Source: Arabidopsis thaliana
Taxonomy: Eukaryota > Streptophyta > Magnoliopsida > Brassicales > Brassicaceae
Assembly: GCF_000001735.4 (NCBI RefSeq)
Contig: NC_003076.8
Location: 9,486,001-9,550,000 of the forward strand
Direction of reading: 5' to 3'
DNA: 64,000 bases
This document shows, piece by piece, positions 34,850-45,081 of the stretch. Position numbers and translations under genes: made by a program. The notes beneath the pieces are model-generated. The model did not search any database. It saw only the letters and a program-made list of their open reading frames with translations, and was not told where the DNA came from. Position 1 is the stretch's first letter; every line of letters starts with the position of its first letter.

Positions 34850-35720
34850 CTCAATGGAGGAAAGCTTATAGAAGAGGATATGATAATCATATTACCTGAC
34901 ACTTTGATATGTCAGACGCTCTTGTAGCAGCTTCCGTCAAAAGTTGTTGTTAATACTTAATACTAATGTTTTGTCCAAGATGTGGAAAAAAAACTGACTT
35001 TGTTCAGTTGTTGGATTTAGATGCCAGTGAGTTCCCAGATTACAATGCCTTAGTGAGTTTTCTTGATAGGTCTTTAGTGTATCCGGAGGACTGAGAGTGA
35101 ACAGTCTTGTGTCACGCGGTGGATAGATTCTGTGGTTAATCGTAAACTTAAGGATCTTGATGTTAATTAGTGTCATGTGGAGCGTTATTGTTTTAAAGGT
35201 GATCCCCTTATAAGTCTTTATATATGTTAGACATTGTTGTACTTAAGACTGCAACAGGTTTTAATGTGTGATATCTAGTCAGTTTCTGAAATTTTTGTCA
35301 AGTTCATGCTTATAGAACAAATTGTATATGCCAATTATGAAGCTATACAGTAGCTTAATTATTCCAGAAGGCTAGTGATAATGTTAAGGTTTTAAGTGTA
35401 CACTTCTCACTCATTATTCATTATTGTTGAATTTAAGGCACAGGGTTTTTGATTGATGCCCATATGCTCACGTATCTGAATTTCGAAGATGATATTATAG
35501 AGAGTAAAATCATAAGCATACAAGTTCTTTAGCCAAGTTTAATGTAGTTGCCTTAATCTGGTATTGTTTTGCTCTTGTTGGCTTACTGATGCAAACTTTG
35601 ATCCGTAAATCTTCACCGGATTCTCGAGAGTTAATTAGCCCTTGGCATACTGCAGTCTGCAGAGGTCTATGTCTTAATTACCAAATTCATAGTTATATAT
35701 AAAATGTTGTTTTCATTATA
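34850..35720 (+). pseudogene. F-box/LRR/FBD gene relic
   Basis: Reading several frames gives the classic F-box order: ILPDTL, QLPSKVVV, VLSKMWKN, then SEFPDYNALVSFLDRSL, CVTRWIDSVV, and further down HMLTYLNFEDDIIESKIIS, typical of the LRR/FBD part. Many stops and frame changes make it a dead gene. Related relics lie behind AGL53 and AGL54. Confidence 0.75.
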
Positions 35721-36533
35721 TTTTAGATTCTTATTGAGAGTACCTCTACCAAAACATGAAAACAGAACTACTAGCGGAATTTTGCAACTTTACATGTCTT
35801 CAAGTGACGTTTTGTCTATCCTACCTTGAAATGCTACACAGACTTCTTGAGAGCTTTCAGAATCTAAAATAACTCGTCATAGTGGTGGTGACTTGCACAA
35901 ACCCCTAGAGTTTAACATAAGAAACATGTTGTTTTTCTTTCTTCTATACTTTGTGTGTGTGTGTTTTCTATAACATGATTTTGTATATGACCACAGAAAC
36001 TAGTATATATGGTTGTTTTTTTTGAACTCACTTCCATCGTTCTACTTCTTCGCCGTAAAAAGGTTTGGTTTTAACTATCACATGAAACTTACATTGCCAT
36101 TAAACTAAAAGCTTTATATCACTCCAAATGTACTTATGGTTCACTTATTCACAAGCAAAATGAAAGGTATTAACTAGACATTTGAGAGTTCTTAGACAAA
36201 ACAAATTAAACCATAAATGCAGATCTTTGTATATGAGCTTCATTTCTCTCATACCTCCTTCTCTGTTGTTATCTTTGGACACCCTAGGATTGTGCCTATA
36301 AGAAAGCACCAAATTCCAAACATAAGAGTTGTTTACATTTTTAAAAATTTCAGCGGTTTAATCACCGAAACAGATTTTCGATTGCTTCTGGGTGCTGTGT
36401 GCGAAAACGAAAGATCAAAGAGATATTTCACAAATTTCGGTATCAATTACGGACCTATATTCAAAAGTTTGTTCACGTAATTTATTCTAATGTTTGCTAA
36501 CTAATTCGTTTTAAGAGTCAGAACATTACCTCT
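35721..36533. other. intergenic stretch
   Basis: No supported gene. An 87-codon + frame at 36217-36480 has no recognisable family. The last 50-100 bases are probably the 3' UTR of RLP53 (-). Confidence 0.45.
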
Positions 36534-39410
36534 CTAGTGAGTTGTTTTGTGTCTTTTCTGTCTACGATTGTTTCGGTCAAAAGGGTTCATGAACCACTCT
36601 GGTTTATAGGAAACGAGTATGTATCCAAACATCAAACCAAAGGCAATACCAGGTCCGAATCCTATTGCAGCTGCTATCCAACTAATCAGATCTTCGTCTT
36701 CTTCCTCTGTTTCCGGCGTTTCAAACTGTTGATGTGATGCTGGCGTGTGAATATCTCTGCAAACTTCTTCAAGAGAAGAGCCGAAAAGTCCCAAGTTATC
36801 TTCAAAGGCAGAGCAATTTTGCGTTAGAAATTGCTGGCCTCCTGGTACTAGGCCTGCAAGCTGGTTATGAGAGAAGTTCATATACGCAAGGAACGAAAGG
36901 TCCCCTAGCTCTTGTGGAATCTCTCCTGTAAGCTTGTTCTTAGAAACGTCCAATGACTCGAGAGCTGTCAGGTTCCCCATAGATGAAGGCATGTGGCCAC
37001 TGAAAGCATTGTTTGACAAGCTGAGCACGAGAAGCTCTTTCAATAGACCAATGGACTTTGGAATCTCTCCTTCAAATCTGTTTCCGGAAAAGTCGACTGC
37101 TGTGTAGATTGTGAGGATACGTACCAGCTCCATCGCTACACCTTTATTCATCAAAACCATTGAATCTTGGTAGTAAAGGCCTGATCCCATGTACTTTTCG
37201 TTAGACTGGTCTTCGTTTTTTCCAAGTGATGACATAGCACTCCACTTCACAAAGTACTCTGTTGGCAAAGTTCCATTGAAGCGATTATGTGATATATCGA
37301 TGATGCGCAACTCAGGGAATGTGGCTTCATGTATTGGTCCATGGAATGCATTGGAGCGTAATACAAGAACTTGTAGCTTCGGTAGAGAACTCAACCAGAA
37401 GGGAAACGTGTCGTTGATTCTGTTGCTTTCCACGTTCAAAACTTCAAGAGTAGAGAAAAAACTCAAAGATCTTGGTAGCTTTCCCACTAGCTGGTTATGG
37501 CCGACATCAAGAGACCTCAGTATTTCAAATATTTGCTTTGGAAGACCTCCGCTAAGATGATTCTGACGAAGGTTTAGAACTGAAAGAGTACTCTTGAGAT
37601 GTCCCATGCAACGAGGGATTGAACCATTAAAGTTGTTGTCAGATAAATCGAGTGTGTTTAGAGAACGCAACCCGCATATGAAAGAAGGAATCTTGCCTAT
37701 GAAGTTATTGTTGGAGCCAAGCAAGTACAGCAGAGATGGTTCAGGTTTCGATGGTCTTTGGAAACCGATTAAAGTGTTGTTGGAAAGATTCACGTAGTAC
37801 AAGATTGGTAGCCTCCATAACCAGTCAGGAACTTGACCTTTGATTTTGTTGTTGGAAATGTCTAGAAACCCCAATTCGTGTTGGGTTCTTACGAACTCTG
37901 GAAATTCAGTGATACCGCACCCTGACAAGTACAAAGATTGTATCAATTGCGAAGGAGGATCTGAAACTGAACTTTTGTTTGTGGCCGAAACATGGTTGCC
38001 TGAGAGATCCAATAAAAGGAGCCTTTTGAAATATGATAAGAAATAGTTCAAGTCGATCCTAGTGGTGGTGTTCAAATGGGATATGTTTAGATCTAGGAGT
38101 GACTTGAGATGGGAGAAGATACTAAAGTCAACTGGGCCTTGGGTGTTTAAATGGGAAATGTCAAGTCGGAAAAGTTTGACTAATTTGGAAATGGAACTAG
38201 GGATTGGTCCTATGAAGTTGTTGTTGCCAATGTCTAACTCATATAGGTTAGATGGTGAAGATATATTTCCAAACTCAAGAGTGCCTTTGAGTTGGTTACC
38301 ATTCAAACGAATGTAAGTCAAAGAAGGAATGGTGAAGAGAAAAGAAGGGAACGTTCCGGTGAAGGCGTTGTCACTTGCATCAAAATCCATCAAGTTGGAT
38401 AGTGAAGTGATATTAGGAGGAAGCGTGCCTGTGAACTTATTGTTGGAGAGTGATAAAAGTGACAACCCTGTCAAGTTCAGTAGGACATTGGGAAAGTTTC
38501 CGCTGAGCTTATTGTCATCAACATATAAGCGGGTCAGCTGGTTTAGATTGCCAAAAGAAGATGGGATTTCACCAACGAAATTGTTACTAAAGAGGCCGAG
38601 AAAGGTAAGTTGAGAAAGGTTTCCAATAAAAGATGGAATCTGACCCGAAAAATTGTTATTAGAAAGGTCGAGAGTGGTGAGATTAGAAAGATTTCCAATT
38701 GAAGATGGAATCTGACCCGAAAATTTGTTACTGAAAAGGCTGAGAGTGGTGAGATGAGAAAGACCTCCGATAGAAGACGGAAACTGACCAAAAAACCGAT
38801 TATAAGAAAGATCTAGAAAAGTGAGATGAGAAAGATTACAAATTGATGATGGAGCCTGACCCGAAAATTGATTATCAAAAAGGTTGAGATAGGTGAGACG
38901 AGAAAGGTTTCCGATTGAATTCAGAATCTGACCCGAAAAATGATTAGAAGAAAGGTCGAGATAGGTGAGATGAGAAAGATTTTCAATTGATGACGTGATT
39001 TGACCTTTAAAATCATTAAATGAAAGGTCTAGAGTGGTTAGGAAATGAAGGTTTCGAATACTGCTGTTGGAATGAAACCGGCCATGGAGAGAGCTGCAGC
39101 TTAGGTCTAGCTCGATCACTTCCCCGGACTTGGCATTGCACGTGACTCCCTCCCAATTACAACAGTCGCTGTTATTCCCCCATGAGTCCGTCTTCCGAGG
39201 AGATTCAATGCCATAAATCTTACAATGATCAGGAGAAGGCTTCCCAATCTCAAACTCGTTTTTGAACGCGAGGAGTGCATCCCTTTGTTCGGGACGACAC
39301 AAGTTCCTAGTTGGAGCCGCAAGCACGTCCAGAAAATGACAAATGAATAAGAAAATAAAAGAGAGAGTAATACGAATGATACTCTTTGAGTTCCAAAAGC
39401 CTTCCATCAT
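36534..39410 (-). CDS. RLP53: Receptor-like protein RLP53 (LRR, no kinase)
   Basis: One exon of 958 codons (957 if the second Met, 39407, is used). Order: signal peptide (residues 1-31, hydrophobic ITLSFIFLFICHFLDVLAA), a Cys-paired cap (DCCNWEGVTC), then about two dozen extracellular LRRs of the LxxLxxLxLxxNxFSGxIP type with many N-glycosylation sites. A non-LRR island near residue 740-770 follows (YMGSGLYYQDSM), then further LRRs, an acidic segment (ETEEEDEDL), one membrane helix (IGFGPGIAFGLMFGYIL) and a short basic tail. It has no kinase domain. RLPs act at the plasma membrane with SOBIR1-type kinases in immunity or development. I recall it as At5g27060. Repeats 4-9 are very alike (IGNLSxLTxLDL), a sign of recent internal duplication. 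Confidence 0.93.
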   Translation of the reverse strand: MMEGFWNSKSIIRITLSFIFLFICHFLDVLAAPTRNLCRPEQRDALLAFKNEFEIGKPSPDHCKIYGIESPRKTDSWGNNSDCCNWEGVTCNAKSGEVIELDLSCSSLHGRFHSNSSIRNLHFLTTLDLSFNDFKGQITSSIENLSHLTYLDLSSNHFSGQILNSIGNLSRLTYLNLFDNQFSGQAPSSICNLSHLTFLDLSYNRFFGQFPSSIGGLSHLTTLSLFSNKFSGQIPSSIGNLSNLTTLDLSNNNFSGQIPSFIGNLSQLTFLGLFSNNFVGEIPSSFGNLNQLTRLYVDDNKLSGNFPNVLLNLTGLSLLSLSNNKFTGTLPPNITSLSNLMDFDASDNAFTGTFPSFLFTIPSLTYIRLNGNQLKGTLEFGNISSPSNLYELDIGNNNFIGPIPSSISKLVKLFRLDISHLNTQGPVDFSIFSHLKSLLDLNISHLNTTTRIDLNYFLSYFKRLLLLDLSGNHVSATNKSSVSDPPSQLIQSLYLSGCGITEFPEFVRTQHELGFLDISNNKIKGQVPDWLWRLPILYYVNLSNNTLIGFQRPSKPEPSLLYLLGSNNNFIGKIPSFICGLRSLNTLDLSDNNFNGSIPRCMGHLKSTLSVLNLRQNHLSGGLPKQIFEILRSLDVGHNQLVGKLPRSLSFFSTLEVLNVESNRINDTFPFWLSSLPKLQVLVLRSNAFHGPIHEATFPELRIIDISHNRFNGTLPTEYFVKWSAMSSLGKNEDQSNEKYMGSGLYYQDSMVLMNKGVAMELVRILTIYTAVDFSGNRFEGEIPKSIGLLKELLVLSLSNNAFSGHMPSSMGNLTALESLDVSKNKLTGEIPQELGDLSFLAYMNFSHNQLAGLVPGGQQFLTQNCSAFEDNLGLFGSSLEEVCRDIHTPASHQQFETPETEEEDEDLISWIAAAIGFGPGIAFGLMFGYILVSYKPEWFMNPFDRNNRRQKRHKTTH

Positions 39411-39982
39411 TCTTAAGCTAATTTAATTTTCTTGAATATTGATAGTGAAAAAGCAAAAAAATAAAATCTGGAAATTGTGATGGTACGTAACATGTTTTCA
39501 TGCCCATCTCTTTATATACAAAAATAATAGACTCTATTCCACAAAGATAATTCCAACACAGCTTGACCCTCCGAGGCGTTTTTCACGTTAAACGCAACGA
39601 CTTAAAAAGTCTTTACGTTGAATAATGTCCATTTCCACTCCTTTTGTCTTACTTTTTAGTTACGTACAGGGAACATGAAAAAAAAACGTTGTATTTTGTC
39701 CAGCCAAATTAAATTGATCGTGGAAAATGAATTCTGCAGGTAAGCAATGACTTGTTCATTGTTACTAGTGCTAGTGAATAGTGATGATCGACAGCGTCAA
39801 GAGTCAATCCCCATCGATGTATTAATTTTGCGCAAAAAAAACAACTGGGCTAGGGCCCAACAATGAAGGCGGATAAAAGAAAACGAAGGCCCATTTTACC
39901 ATATGTCAGCGAACTCGGAAGAGTATAAATATTCCTCTTTGTGTTTACTTAAAACTAAAATTTGGGACTATTTTATAAAAAA
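39411..39982. promoter_or_regulatory. RLP53 promoter and intergenic sequence
   Basis: On the minus strand TGTATATAAA at 39511-39520 is a good TATA box, about 100 bases upstream of the RLP53 start. Site II-like GGGCC motifs lie at about 39855-39895. No other gene seen. Confidence 0.6.
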
Positions 39983-41344
39983 CTAATAAGGCCGCCTAAA
40001 TAGGCGGGTGTGTGATTTAGATGTAAATCTTTATTGACAGTATTCAAATGTTGAATAATAAAATAGTAATTTATATTTTTTTTGACAATTAATTTAATAT
40101 TTTTTTATTTAACAAAATTTGATGCTTATACATTCTCTTTTATCATACATTTTAATTCTACACATTCAAGCTTATTGATGATATTTGAATTCTAAATAAT
40201 AACCTACAAATTTCTATCTTACACATTCAATTTTGCAATACAATTTAAGTATCTATTTCATCATAATATACTCGATTTTCATTCTAAACACTTCATCTTA
40301 AGTGAATTTTTTTTTATTAAAAAAATATATTTATATCAGATCTAATATATATCTTTGTTGATATTAAAAAAATAATAAACAGTAAACAAAACTTAACAAA
40401 AAAAAAATCCACAAAAATATTTGAAAAGCAAAACTTTTTAAAATGTTTCTTTATATATGGCGTAATTTTCTCTTATGTAAACTTATTTTAAATGAGTTAA
40501 AATTAATTAAAAAATATACTAACTTCTTTTTAAGTAATTGAAAAGTAAATCATATAAGTTGTTCTCTCCAAAAATCTTGTGTTTTAACTTATGACTACAT
40601 GCGTTAAATTTTTTACAATAAAACATAGTTATAAGCTTTTAGTGACATATCAAAGGATCCAAGTTGCTCAATCACCGAATACGTTAAAATTCTTAGAATA
40701 AATCTTAAATATTTAAAAATTTATTATAATAAGGTCACTAAATTTTAAAAATATTTTTGTGTTCAAAATTTAACAAATGAAAACACTATATTACAATGAT
40801 AAACACAATTTTATCCAATTAAATTAATTTTAAATAAATTATATTGTTATTTTAAACTTAAGTGGTCTTTTTAATTAGTTATTATTCATACTTAATGATT
40901 TTTCTTTTAAATTAATACATGATTATTTATTTAATTGACCAATAATATATGTGTTTTCAAATTTGTTAATTTTCTTTTTTGTTAAGAAAAATAAAGTTTA
41001 AATATTGTTAGATATATATAAATTAATATATGTAAATTTTTCTTTTTAAGGTTTTTTATTTTTTTAAGAGAATTAAAAAGTTAAATCTTTAATGACACAT
41101 GTAAACATCTCAATGTTAGATTTGACACGTGCCACAATCTTATGAGGTAGTAATTTTGAAAACTGTACTTTATATAATAAGAAATTAATATATGTAAATT
41201 TTTCTTTTTAAGGTTTTCTATTTTTTTAAGAAAATTAAAAAGTTAAATCTTTAATGACACATATAAACTTCTCATTATTAGACTTGACACGTGCCACAAT
41301 CTTATGAGTTAGTAACTTTAAAAACTATACTTTATATAATAAGA
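39983..41344 (-). mobile_element. non-autonomous Helitron candidate
   Basis: On the minus strand the 5' end reads TCTTATTATATAAAG (41344 downward) with GGCACGTGTCAAG about 60 bases in, which is like Arabidopsis Helitron (ATREP-type) 5' ends, and it is preceded by A. The 3' end has a perfect hairpin (CCGCCTATTTAGGCGG, 39992-40007) followed within about 10 bases by TTAG and then T. The expected CTAG differs in one base. There is no Rep/helicase coding. The 5' terminal 160 bases are duplicated (see repeat). It lies directly left of the AGL53 promoter. Confidence 0.55.
41021..41343. repeat. tandem duplication of the Helitron 5' end
   Basis: Two copies, 41021-41182 and 41183-41343, both start AATTAATATATGTAAATTTT and both end in TTTATATAATAAG. 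They are about 90% identical by eye. Each carries the ACACGTGCCACAATC block. Confidence 0.85.
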
Positions 41345-41740
41345 TACTGGATGTGGGAAATCGTATCTAAGATCGTATCTACAACGGTTACATTGATATT
41401 GGTAAAGGAAAATCGTATCTAATTAAGATTTATCTCATAGACAGCAAACAAAAAGGGAATTTCATTACTTAAATATCACAACGGTTAGATTAATAGAAGT
41501 AAATCATCATCATTTAACGAAGAAAAGATACTCTAAAGAAAAAGGAAATAAAACCCACAGCTCAATTTGTCTCTCTTGGTTTAGTAAAATCAATATCAAA
41601 TATTATATGGAAATACAAGAATTTCACAATTCTATATAACCCTGAACCGTGTGTTAGTTACACTAAGTTTATTTTCTAGGTTTCTCTCTGATAAGAAACT
41701 AGGTATCTTCTTCTTCTTTTTCTGTGGGTAAACAACAACA
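41345..41740 (+). promoter_or_regulatory. AGL53 promoter with AACGGTTA motifs
   Basis: AACGGTTA occurs at 41383-41390 and 41480-41487. A TATA box (TATATAA, 41633-41639, in TTCTATATAACCCT) lies about 100 bases before the ATG. The same TATA context and the same MYB-type motifs occur upstream of AGL54, so the promoters are duplicates. Confidence 0.7.
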
Positions 41741-42604
41741 ATGGATTCTTCAATGTCGACGAAGAAGAAAACCAAATTGTCTGTGAGAAACCAAACTTGT
41801 TTCAAGAAATCGTCCCTGTCTTCTTCTTCTACTGCAAAAAAGACCACGAATTTGTCTATGAGAGAACAGACCATGTTCAAGAAAGCCTTGGAGCTTTCAA
41901 CTCTGTGCAACATCGATGTCTGTGTCATATACTATGGTCGTGACGGAAAACTCATCAAGACATGGCCGGAGGATCAATCAAAAGTTCGAGACATGGCTGA
42001 GAGGTTTAGCAGATTACACGAGAGAGAGCGATGCAAGAAAAGAACCAACCTTTCTCTGTTTCTACGTAAGAAGATCCTCGACGACACTAAATTGTCGGAG
42101 AAAGTCTTAGAGATGGAGGATTCGTTAGAAAGTGGTCTACGAGTACTACAAGATAAGCTTCTGTTACTCCAACCCGAGAAAAACCAGACCGAGTTTGGTC
42201 AGACCCGTGCGGTTTCTTCCACAACGAATCCATTGTCTCCTCCTCCTTCGCTAATTGAGGATCATCGTCATCAACAATGGACAGAACCATTGATGAGTGG
42301 TGTGTCAAACACAGAGCAAGACCTATCGACGTCATCATTGAGTCAAAATCAGAGCAGAATTTCAGTCTTTCTCTATAACCATGACAACCGTAGCTTCTAT
42401 CAAGTCCCTGACTCAGTTTCTAGCTTTGACCAATCGGCTTTACTTGGGGAACAAGGATCTGGTCTAGGAAGTAACTTTGATCTTCCTCCCATGGTTTTTC
42501 CTCCTCAGATGCAGACACAAACCCCACTTGTCCCCTTTGATCAGTTTGCGGCATGGAATCAAGCACCGTCGTTTGCAGATCCAATGATGTTCCCTTATAA
42601 TTAG
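41741..42604 (+). CDS. AGL53: Type I MADS-box protein AGL53
   Basis: A single exon of 287 codons. The MADS core is residues 35-95 (NLSMREQTMFKKALELST, then VCVIYYGRDGKLIKTWP), without the usual basic MGRxK start. In front of it, residues 8-29 repeat the same pattern (KLSVRNQTCFKKSSLSS), a second partial copy of the first MADS helix. The region up to residue 140 is charged and helical (LHERERCKKRTNLSLFLRKK). The C-terminal part is Gln- and Pro-rich and ends FADPMMFPYN. Intronless structure and sequence fit type I MADS genes, I think the M-beta group, which act mostly in the female gametophyte and endosperm. I recall At5g27070. Regulation: see promoter entry. Confidence 0.88.
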   Translation: MDSSMSTKKKTKLSVRNQTCFKKSSLSSSSTAKKTTNLSMREQTMFKKALELSTLCNIDVCVIYYGRDGKLIKTWPEDQSKVRDMAERFSRLHERERCKKRTNLSLFLRKKILDDTKLSEKVLEMEDSLESGLRVLQDKLLLLQPEKNQTEFGQTRAVSSTTNPLSPPPSLIEDHRHQQWTEPLMSGVSNTEQDLSTSSLSQNQSRISVFLYNHDNRSFYQVPDSVSSFDQSALLGEQGSGLGSNFDLPPMVFPPQMQTQTPLVPFDQFAAWNQAPSFADPMMFPYN

Positions 42605-42889
42605 TTCTTGTTGTTCCAAAAACTGATCTTTGACTTGGTGTACGTTTTATAATGATCTATTATATATGTATTCTTCATTTAGATTATGAGTTTAACTGTC
42701 TCTTCTTGTGCCTGATTACGAGTTTGTATTGAATTGTATGTTTTCCCAAGTATGAATGCTATTTTCTCAAGTTTCTAAAAACAGTCTTGGCTTCTTCTAT
42801 AATTGTCTGAGTCTTATATTTGAGTTTGAAAACCTGCTATGTTCAGATTTTTAATATACAATAGATATTGAAGGTTAGATGTCGATAAT

Positions 42890-43170
42890 TTATGCAGAGA
42901 AGCCAACTTTGATGAGTCAGATGCTTTGGTGACAGCTTCCAACAAAAAATGTTGTTAAAAGTAGTGTTTTGTCCAAGAGGTGGAAAAACTCTGGCTTTGT
43001 TGGATATTTGATGCCAATGAATTTGCAGATTACAATGCCTAAGTGAGTTTTGTCTACGTATATACGCCAATAATGAAGCTATACAGTTGCTTATCTCGTT
43101 TTACCCGATTCTTGAAGATTTGAGTATTGCAATAAAGGGTACATGATAACGTTAAACCTGAACATTATAT
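42890..43170 (+). pseudogene. F-box gene relic (short)
   Basis: About 280 bases behind AGL53 match the relics behind AGL101 and AGL54: the segment with GTTTTGTCCAAGAGGTGG (VLSKRW) and GATTACAATGCC, then the AATGAAGCTATACAGTTGCTTA region. Only the F-box part and a small later piece remain, with frame changes. Confidence 0.7.
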
Positions 43171-43752
43171 TGAAGTGTCATATGTGTGCCAAGTTAGGAA
43201 GGTTAGACCGACTAATTGAAAGACTTTTTTGAAACAATAACATTGATTTATATGAATTCAATCCTGAAACCAAACTAAAACATAAACTTAACCAAGTTAA
43301 ACTCAAATCTTGAAACTGAAACTAAACTTAGGGTAAGAAGAGAAACCTGAAACAAACTTGAAACTGAAACTAAACTTAGGGTAAGAAGAGAAAACTAAAC
43401 TAAACTGAAATTTCTCAAGCCAAAACATGCCACTTAGATAACCAAAACATGCAAATTTCTTAAACCAAAAACCTGAAATTTCACTAAAACTGCAGAGCTT
43501 AGAAAACCAAAACTTGCAAATTTCGAAAACTAAAACCTACAACAGAAAATAAAATATGCAGTCATCAATCTCAAAGCTAAAGAAAAACAAGAACCTACTT
43601 CTCTAGTCGCAGTTGGAATGGATGATGTTGGATTTGCCCAACACATCTATACCTGATGCGAATGAAACAAGACACCATCTTCGGTAAACACACAACTCCG
43701 TCTCAACACCACCAATTCACACAAGGTTTTCTTTTTGTTAGTCTTCTCTGTT
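43171..43752. other. 3' flank of CDC20.3 with a tandem duplication
   Basis: A 48-bp unit starting CTTGAAACTGAAACTAAACT is present at 43309-43356 and again from 43357 to about 43394. The surrounding sequence is AAAC-rich. Part of this stretch is probably the CDC20.3 3' UTR. No gene seen. Confidence 0.6.
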
Positions 43753-45081
43753 TCACCTAAGACTATTCACATGAGAAAATAGCTCCAGATAATTTTTTGA
43801 AGCAGCTTTCTTGGTGGTCTTTGGTGGTTCTCCAAAAACATTCCAAAGCCTAAGATTCTCGTCACCTGCTGCAGAAGCCACGGTACAACCATTCGGACTC
43901 TGTGCCATAAACAGAACTCTTGATGTATGACCATTGAGTTCAGCCATTTTCGACATAGATGGGTACTTCCAAAGTGTAAGCTGGTTCTGTGTAAACCCAT
44001 GTGAGCTAAGCAACTCTCTTTCCCTTTGGCTCCATAGTAATGAACAAACTTGAGAGCCAGTTTCTACTGAATTCAAGCAAGCCCCAGTGTGTGTATTCCA
44101 GAACTTAATCTTCCCATCTCCTACACCACCACCAGTTGCAAGCAAAGTTGCTTGGAAAGGGCACCACGCAAGAGCTCTCACTGCAGCTGTATGTTCCTCA
44201 AACCTATGCAGCCATTGCCTAGTTGGTTTTGAGGAAGCGACAGAACGATGATCCCATATGTGTACTACATTGTAGTTACCACCACTTGCTAGTTTTTTTC
44301 CAGATTCTGACCACTTAAGACCACAAACCTCTTCAGTGTGACCCAAGTAAGTTCCAACAATGGAAGATCTGATCCTCACATCATTGTTGACGATCTTTCC
44401 ATCCATTCCTCCAGTTGTTAGAATGTGATTGTTCCATGCCAATGATCCTACTCTTGACTCGTGACCACCTATCAATGTTCTCACTTGACGATTGGAAACA
44501 AAATCCCAAAGCTGGACTTCACTGTTGTCAAGACCAACTGCCAGATCAAGACCATCTTGCGTCCAGTTAATACTTGTGACAGGTCCCTTGTCTTCATCAA
44601 TAGTCACAAGCTCAGACGTAGAGCCACTGGAAGCATCCCACAAGTAAACGGTGTCTCCCAAAGCAATGGCTAAGACGTTAGCACTGCCCCAGTCCAACAA
44701 GTTAAGGTAGAAGTCATCCATAAGACCAGGTGCATCCAAGACTCTCTCACTATTCTGAGGAATGTATCTACGAGGCTTTACGGATTTAGGGTTTTGGTGA
44801 GGAGAATCAGAGTGATTGCTAGAAAGCAGAGCTTTAGGTTTGTTTCTGAAAGCAAGAATACGGGTGCGATTCTGATTCATAACCACAGCCAATTGCGTCA
44901 TGTAGGCTTTTCTTGATGCTGAAGTTATCTCATCGACATTACGTTTTCTTCCTTGGGTAAGAGCGTAGTTAGCAAAATCGAAATCCATGGCGGATCTGTT
45001 TGGGATGAATCTGTCCAAGTTTTGCTTGGAAAGTTTCCTCGGAAGAAAGTGGTCTGGAACTGTACACGTATCCGAATCCAT
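43753..45081 (-). CDS. CDC20.3: CDC20-family APC/C activator CDC20.3
   Basis: An intronless frame of 442 codons starting [14 protein letters not shown] at 45081. An ATG 17 codons upstream at 45132 is in frame, but the family start is the inner one. C-box DRFIPNR at residues 23-29 binds the APC/C; a KILR-like RTRILAF ends at residue 78. Seven WD40 repeats follow (LWDASSG, LWDFVSN, IWDHRSV, FWNTHTG and others), forming the substrate-binding propeller for D-box and KEN degrons. CDC20 activates the APC/C in mitosis. The last two residues are Leu-Arg where the canonical tail is Ile-Arg. The lack of introns suggests an origin by retroposition or intron loss. I remember it as At5g27080, a member of the CDC20.3-5 set with weak or no expression. 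Confidence 0.93.

Noticed and set aside
38543-38791. 82-codon frame overlapping RLP53
   Set aside because: A shadow of the repetitive LRR coding region in another frame.
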